Part shown: piece by piece, positions 62,611-64,000 of the stretch
Numbering within the stretch: position 1 is the stretch's first letter
Layout: each line of letters begins with the position of its first letter
Made by a program: the position numbers and the translations under genes
Assembly: GCF_017220215.1 (NCBI RefSeq)
Contig: NZ_CP071130.1
Location: forward strand, 682,001-746,000
Length of the DNA stretch: 64,000 nt
Source: Caballeronia sp. M1242
GTDB lineage: Bacteria > Pseudomonadota > Gammaproteobacteria > Burkholderiales > Burkholderiaceae
Direction of reading: 5' to 3'
Notes under the pieces: model-generated
Databases searched by the model: none
What the model was told of the DNA's origin: nothing
Seen by the model: only the letters and a program-made list of their open reading frames with translations

Positions 62611-63456
62611 TGGCCAGACGATTCTTATTGATTTTAAGAATCGTCGCCGTTGATTAAATTGGCGTCAAGCGGATTTCGGAATAAGTTACGCAATCCCGGC
62701 GCAATGACCCAGCCGACCGGTCACTTATTCGCCCAGATGTTATGCGCATAAATTTTTAGAGGTTTGCGCCGCTGCCCACGCTGAGCCGCCAGGCGTCCAA
62801 TGGAGATGCCACTGATACATCGGACGCTTTCTCCCCACAACGGCTGCAAGAGAAGGCTGACGCTGACGCAGAGTGCAGTCGCGAGCGGTCCGGTTGCACC
62901 TACCCTCGCATTAGCGCGCGAAAGTCTGACCTTTCATCCCTACGACGAGAATCTACGATTAGGACAGCCTACTAACCGGGAACGTGTCTAGCTCGCTCCA
63001 TGTCCCTCCGCTTCCTCATGCTGAGCATCGGTGCCGCTGCGATCGCTTTAGCGGTAAGCCATAGCCATGAACCCGCTCTTTCTCGTCAGTACCTGGAGCA
63101 ACTGCGCTATACCGAAGCAGGCGCCGATGAATTCGCGCCACGATTACTCGAGATCGGTCGACGGCTGAACATCGACAGAACGGACATCGCCGGTTCTTTC
63201 ATTCACAGGCTGCTTGCGTCTTTCGCTATCGTCATGGCGCGTAGAGGCAGTGCGTTCCTGCCTTTATTCCGCCGTTGTCGGCGGTAACGTAACGCAACAA
63301 CTTACGCGTTACAGCGGTTCGCCACCGTTTCGCGCAGGTGTTCGCAAATTCCCATCCGACGAGGGGAACACCGGACTGACGGCGAAGTCGGCGCGTACCT
63401 GTAGCTCTAGCGTGCGATGAATGAACATAGCGATCCCGCACGCATACTTACCGTTG
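62611..63456. other. Gene-poor region with lower coding signal
   Basis: 846 nt with no confidently coding frame and AT-richer than the surroundings (for example around 62640-62770). One possible exported small ORF (63000-63287) is listed separately. The rest may be promoter of the PilZ gene and remnants. Confidence 0.45.
63000..63287 (+). CDS. Doubtful small ORF with a signal-like N-terminus
   Basis: 95 codons; the N-terminus (MSLRFLMLSIGAAAIALAVS) looks like a membrane or signal segment, followed by a polar part (EPALSRQYLEQLRYTEAGAD). There is no clear ribosome binding site, and codon use is less biased than in the neighbours. It ends in a basic LFRRCRR tail that may be frameshifted. It may be a decayed gene. 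Confidence 0.22.
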   Translation: MSLRFLMLSIGAAAIALAVSHSHEPALSRQYLEQLRYTEAGADEFAPRLLEIGRRLNIDRTDIAGSFIHRLLASFAIVMARRGSAFLPLFRRCRR

Positions 63457-63774
63457 CTACAAAGCCCGGCACGCCTCCGCGCACTTCCGGCACGCGTCAC
63501 TGCACGCCTGACAATGGCTCGCAGTATGCCGGCTGCACTCGTCCGCGCATGCATCGCAGATCCGCGCGCACAGGTCGAGGAAATCGCGCATGAACTGCGT
63601 GTCCCGCGCCAGCGATTCCGACGTGAAGCGGCACAGCGCCGCGCAGTCGAGGTCCAGACGAATGCACTTCTCCATGTCCGGCAGATGGCCTTCCGCAATG
63701 CAGGCCGAAGCGCAGTTGTCGCAAGCGGCGGCGCATCGGTCGAGCGCGGCAATGCAGTCGATATAGTCGCTCAT
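63457..63774 (-). CDS. Cys-rich four-helix bundle copper-binding protein (DUF326/Csp-like)
   Basis: 105 residues with 17 cysteines, mostly as CxxC or CxxxC along helices (CAAACDNCASAC, CARICDACADEC, CQACSDACRKC). This is the pattern of DUF326 / Csp-type copper storage proteins, whose helical bundle is lined with Cys thiolates that bind Cu(I). There is no signal peptide, so a cytosolic Csp3-like role is likely. It begins 27 nt after the stop of the truncated ORF upstream and is probably co-transcribed. Confidence 0.88.
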   Translation of the reverse strand: MSDYIDCIAALDRCAAACDNCASACIAEGHLPDMEKCIRLDLDCAALCRFTSESLARDTQFMRDFLDLCARICDACADECSRHTASHCQACSDACRKCAEACRAL

Positions 63775-63801
63775 TCGGCAAATCCTCGTTAGATTGGTGG
63801 A

Positions 63802-64000
63802 CTAGTCGCGCGTCGATTGCGGCGGCACGGGGTTGTTGTCTTGCGCGGTCGGCAGCGCGTTCTCGCTCGCGGGATGGTGCTGCTTTTCGCGCTCATCCAG
63901 CTTCTCTTGCCGCGTATCGCCAGTGGCGGGGGCGCCCACCGGTTCGTCCATGTCGTCGGCCGTTGTGCGCGAGCCGTCGTTATCGCCTGAGACCTGGGTC
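63802..64000 (-). CDS. Hydrophilic hypothetical protein (3' part; cut by window edge)
   Basis: 65 codons are visible, ending NPVPPQSTRD. The sequence is polar and charged (TRQEKLDEREKQHHPASEN) with no hydrophobic segment, and looks disordered. It is open to the right edge. An internal ATG (MDEPVGAPATG) could be a start. No family recognised. Confidence 0.5.
   Translation of the reverse strand, partial: TQVSGDNDGSRTTADDMDEPVGAPATGDTRQEKLDEREKQHHPASENALPTAQDNNPVPPQSTRD

Noticed and set aside
62800-62991. 63-codon plus-strand frame
   Set aside because: No ribosome binding site, no hydrophobic or conserved features, and ordinary non-coding composition.

Overview
The window is a high-GC chromosomal segment from a betaproteobacterium of the Burkholderiaceae, most like Burkholderia, Paraburkholderia or Caballeronia. 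The grounds are strong G/C at third codon positions, the NorR/Hmp pair, an HPP-CBS/MarR/ClC cluster, an OppABCDF-OprD locus and many small Burkholderia-type periplasmic proteins. This placement is inferred from gene content, not from a marker gene. I saw no rRNA, tRNA, CRISPR array, insertion sequence, integrase or phage gene.

Layout. 1-11.5 kb: a one-directional (minus) locus, divergent from a caspase/FGE-like fusion gene, encodes two DUF4399 proteins, two small precursors with matching 26-residue double-glycine leaders (MSAVRGG), a NodT/TolC lipoprotein, a membrane protein with two FHA domains, an HlyD adaptor, a cytoplasmic parvulin and a C39 peptidase exporter with two cNMP-type sensor domains (cut by the left edge). 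This looks like a complete, signal-gated peptide maturation and type I export system with its own substrates, and is the best candidate for an undescribed system. 11.5-19.6 kb: DUF3857/transglutaminase protein, HPP-CBS protein, MarR regulator, ClC-CBS channel, TPR/glycosyltransferase protein, a MASE1-like membrane protein and a small winged-helix regulator. 19.6-33 kb: mostly single genes (aldo/keto reductase, DUF1810, DUF2945, PRC-barrel, AcuI, chemoreceptor, class V aminotransferase, sirtuin, zinc alcohol dehydrogenase, GFA protein, OmpW and several hypotheticals).

Between 22.8 and 29.2 kb, convergent gene junctions contain decayed tandem copies of the 3' ends of both flanking genes: clearly at acuI/chemoreceptor and aminotransferase/sirtuin, probably at alcohol dehydrogenase/GFA. 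This repeated junction amplification is the second unusual signal.

32-42.7 kb is a respiratory and NO-response block. A ba3-type heme-copper oxidase operon (two cytochrome c genes, a small membrane subunit, subunits II and I, a third cytochrome c) is followed by a ferredoxin-NADP reductase-like flavoprotein and an extensin-like protein. norR lies upstream of this operon and is divergent from hmp. 42.7-50 kb is a peptide uptake operon (oppABCDF plus an OprD-family porin). 50-64 kb carries a VOC protein, an SDR, gamma-glutamyltransferase, an NCS2 purine permease, a small 48-residue gene with its own promoter and terminator, an M14 deacylase-like enzyme, an orphan amino-acid binding protein, a ChaA-like antiporter, OsmC, a DAO-family oxidase, a FrnE-like DsbA protein, a PilZ protein, a Cys-rich copper-binding protein and a truncated hydrophilic ORF at the right edge.

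Start codons were chosen by signal peptides, ribosome binding sites and gene spacing, so several differ from the longest possible frame. Domain and family assignments come from reading motifs, not from a database search.
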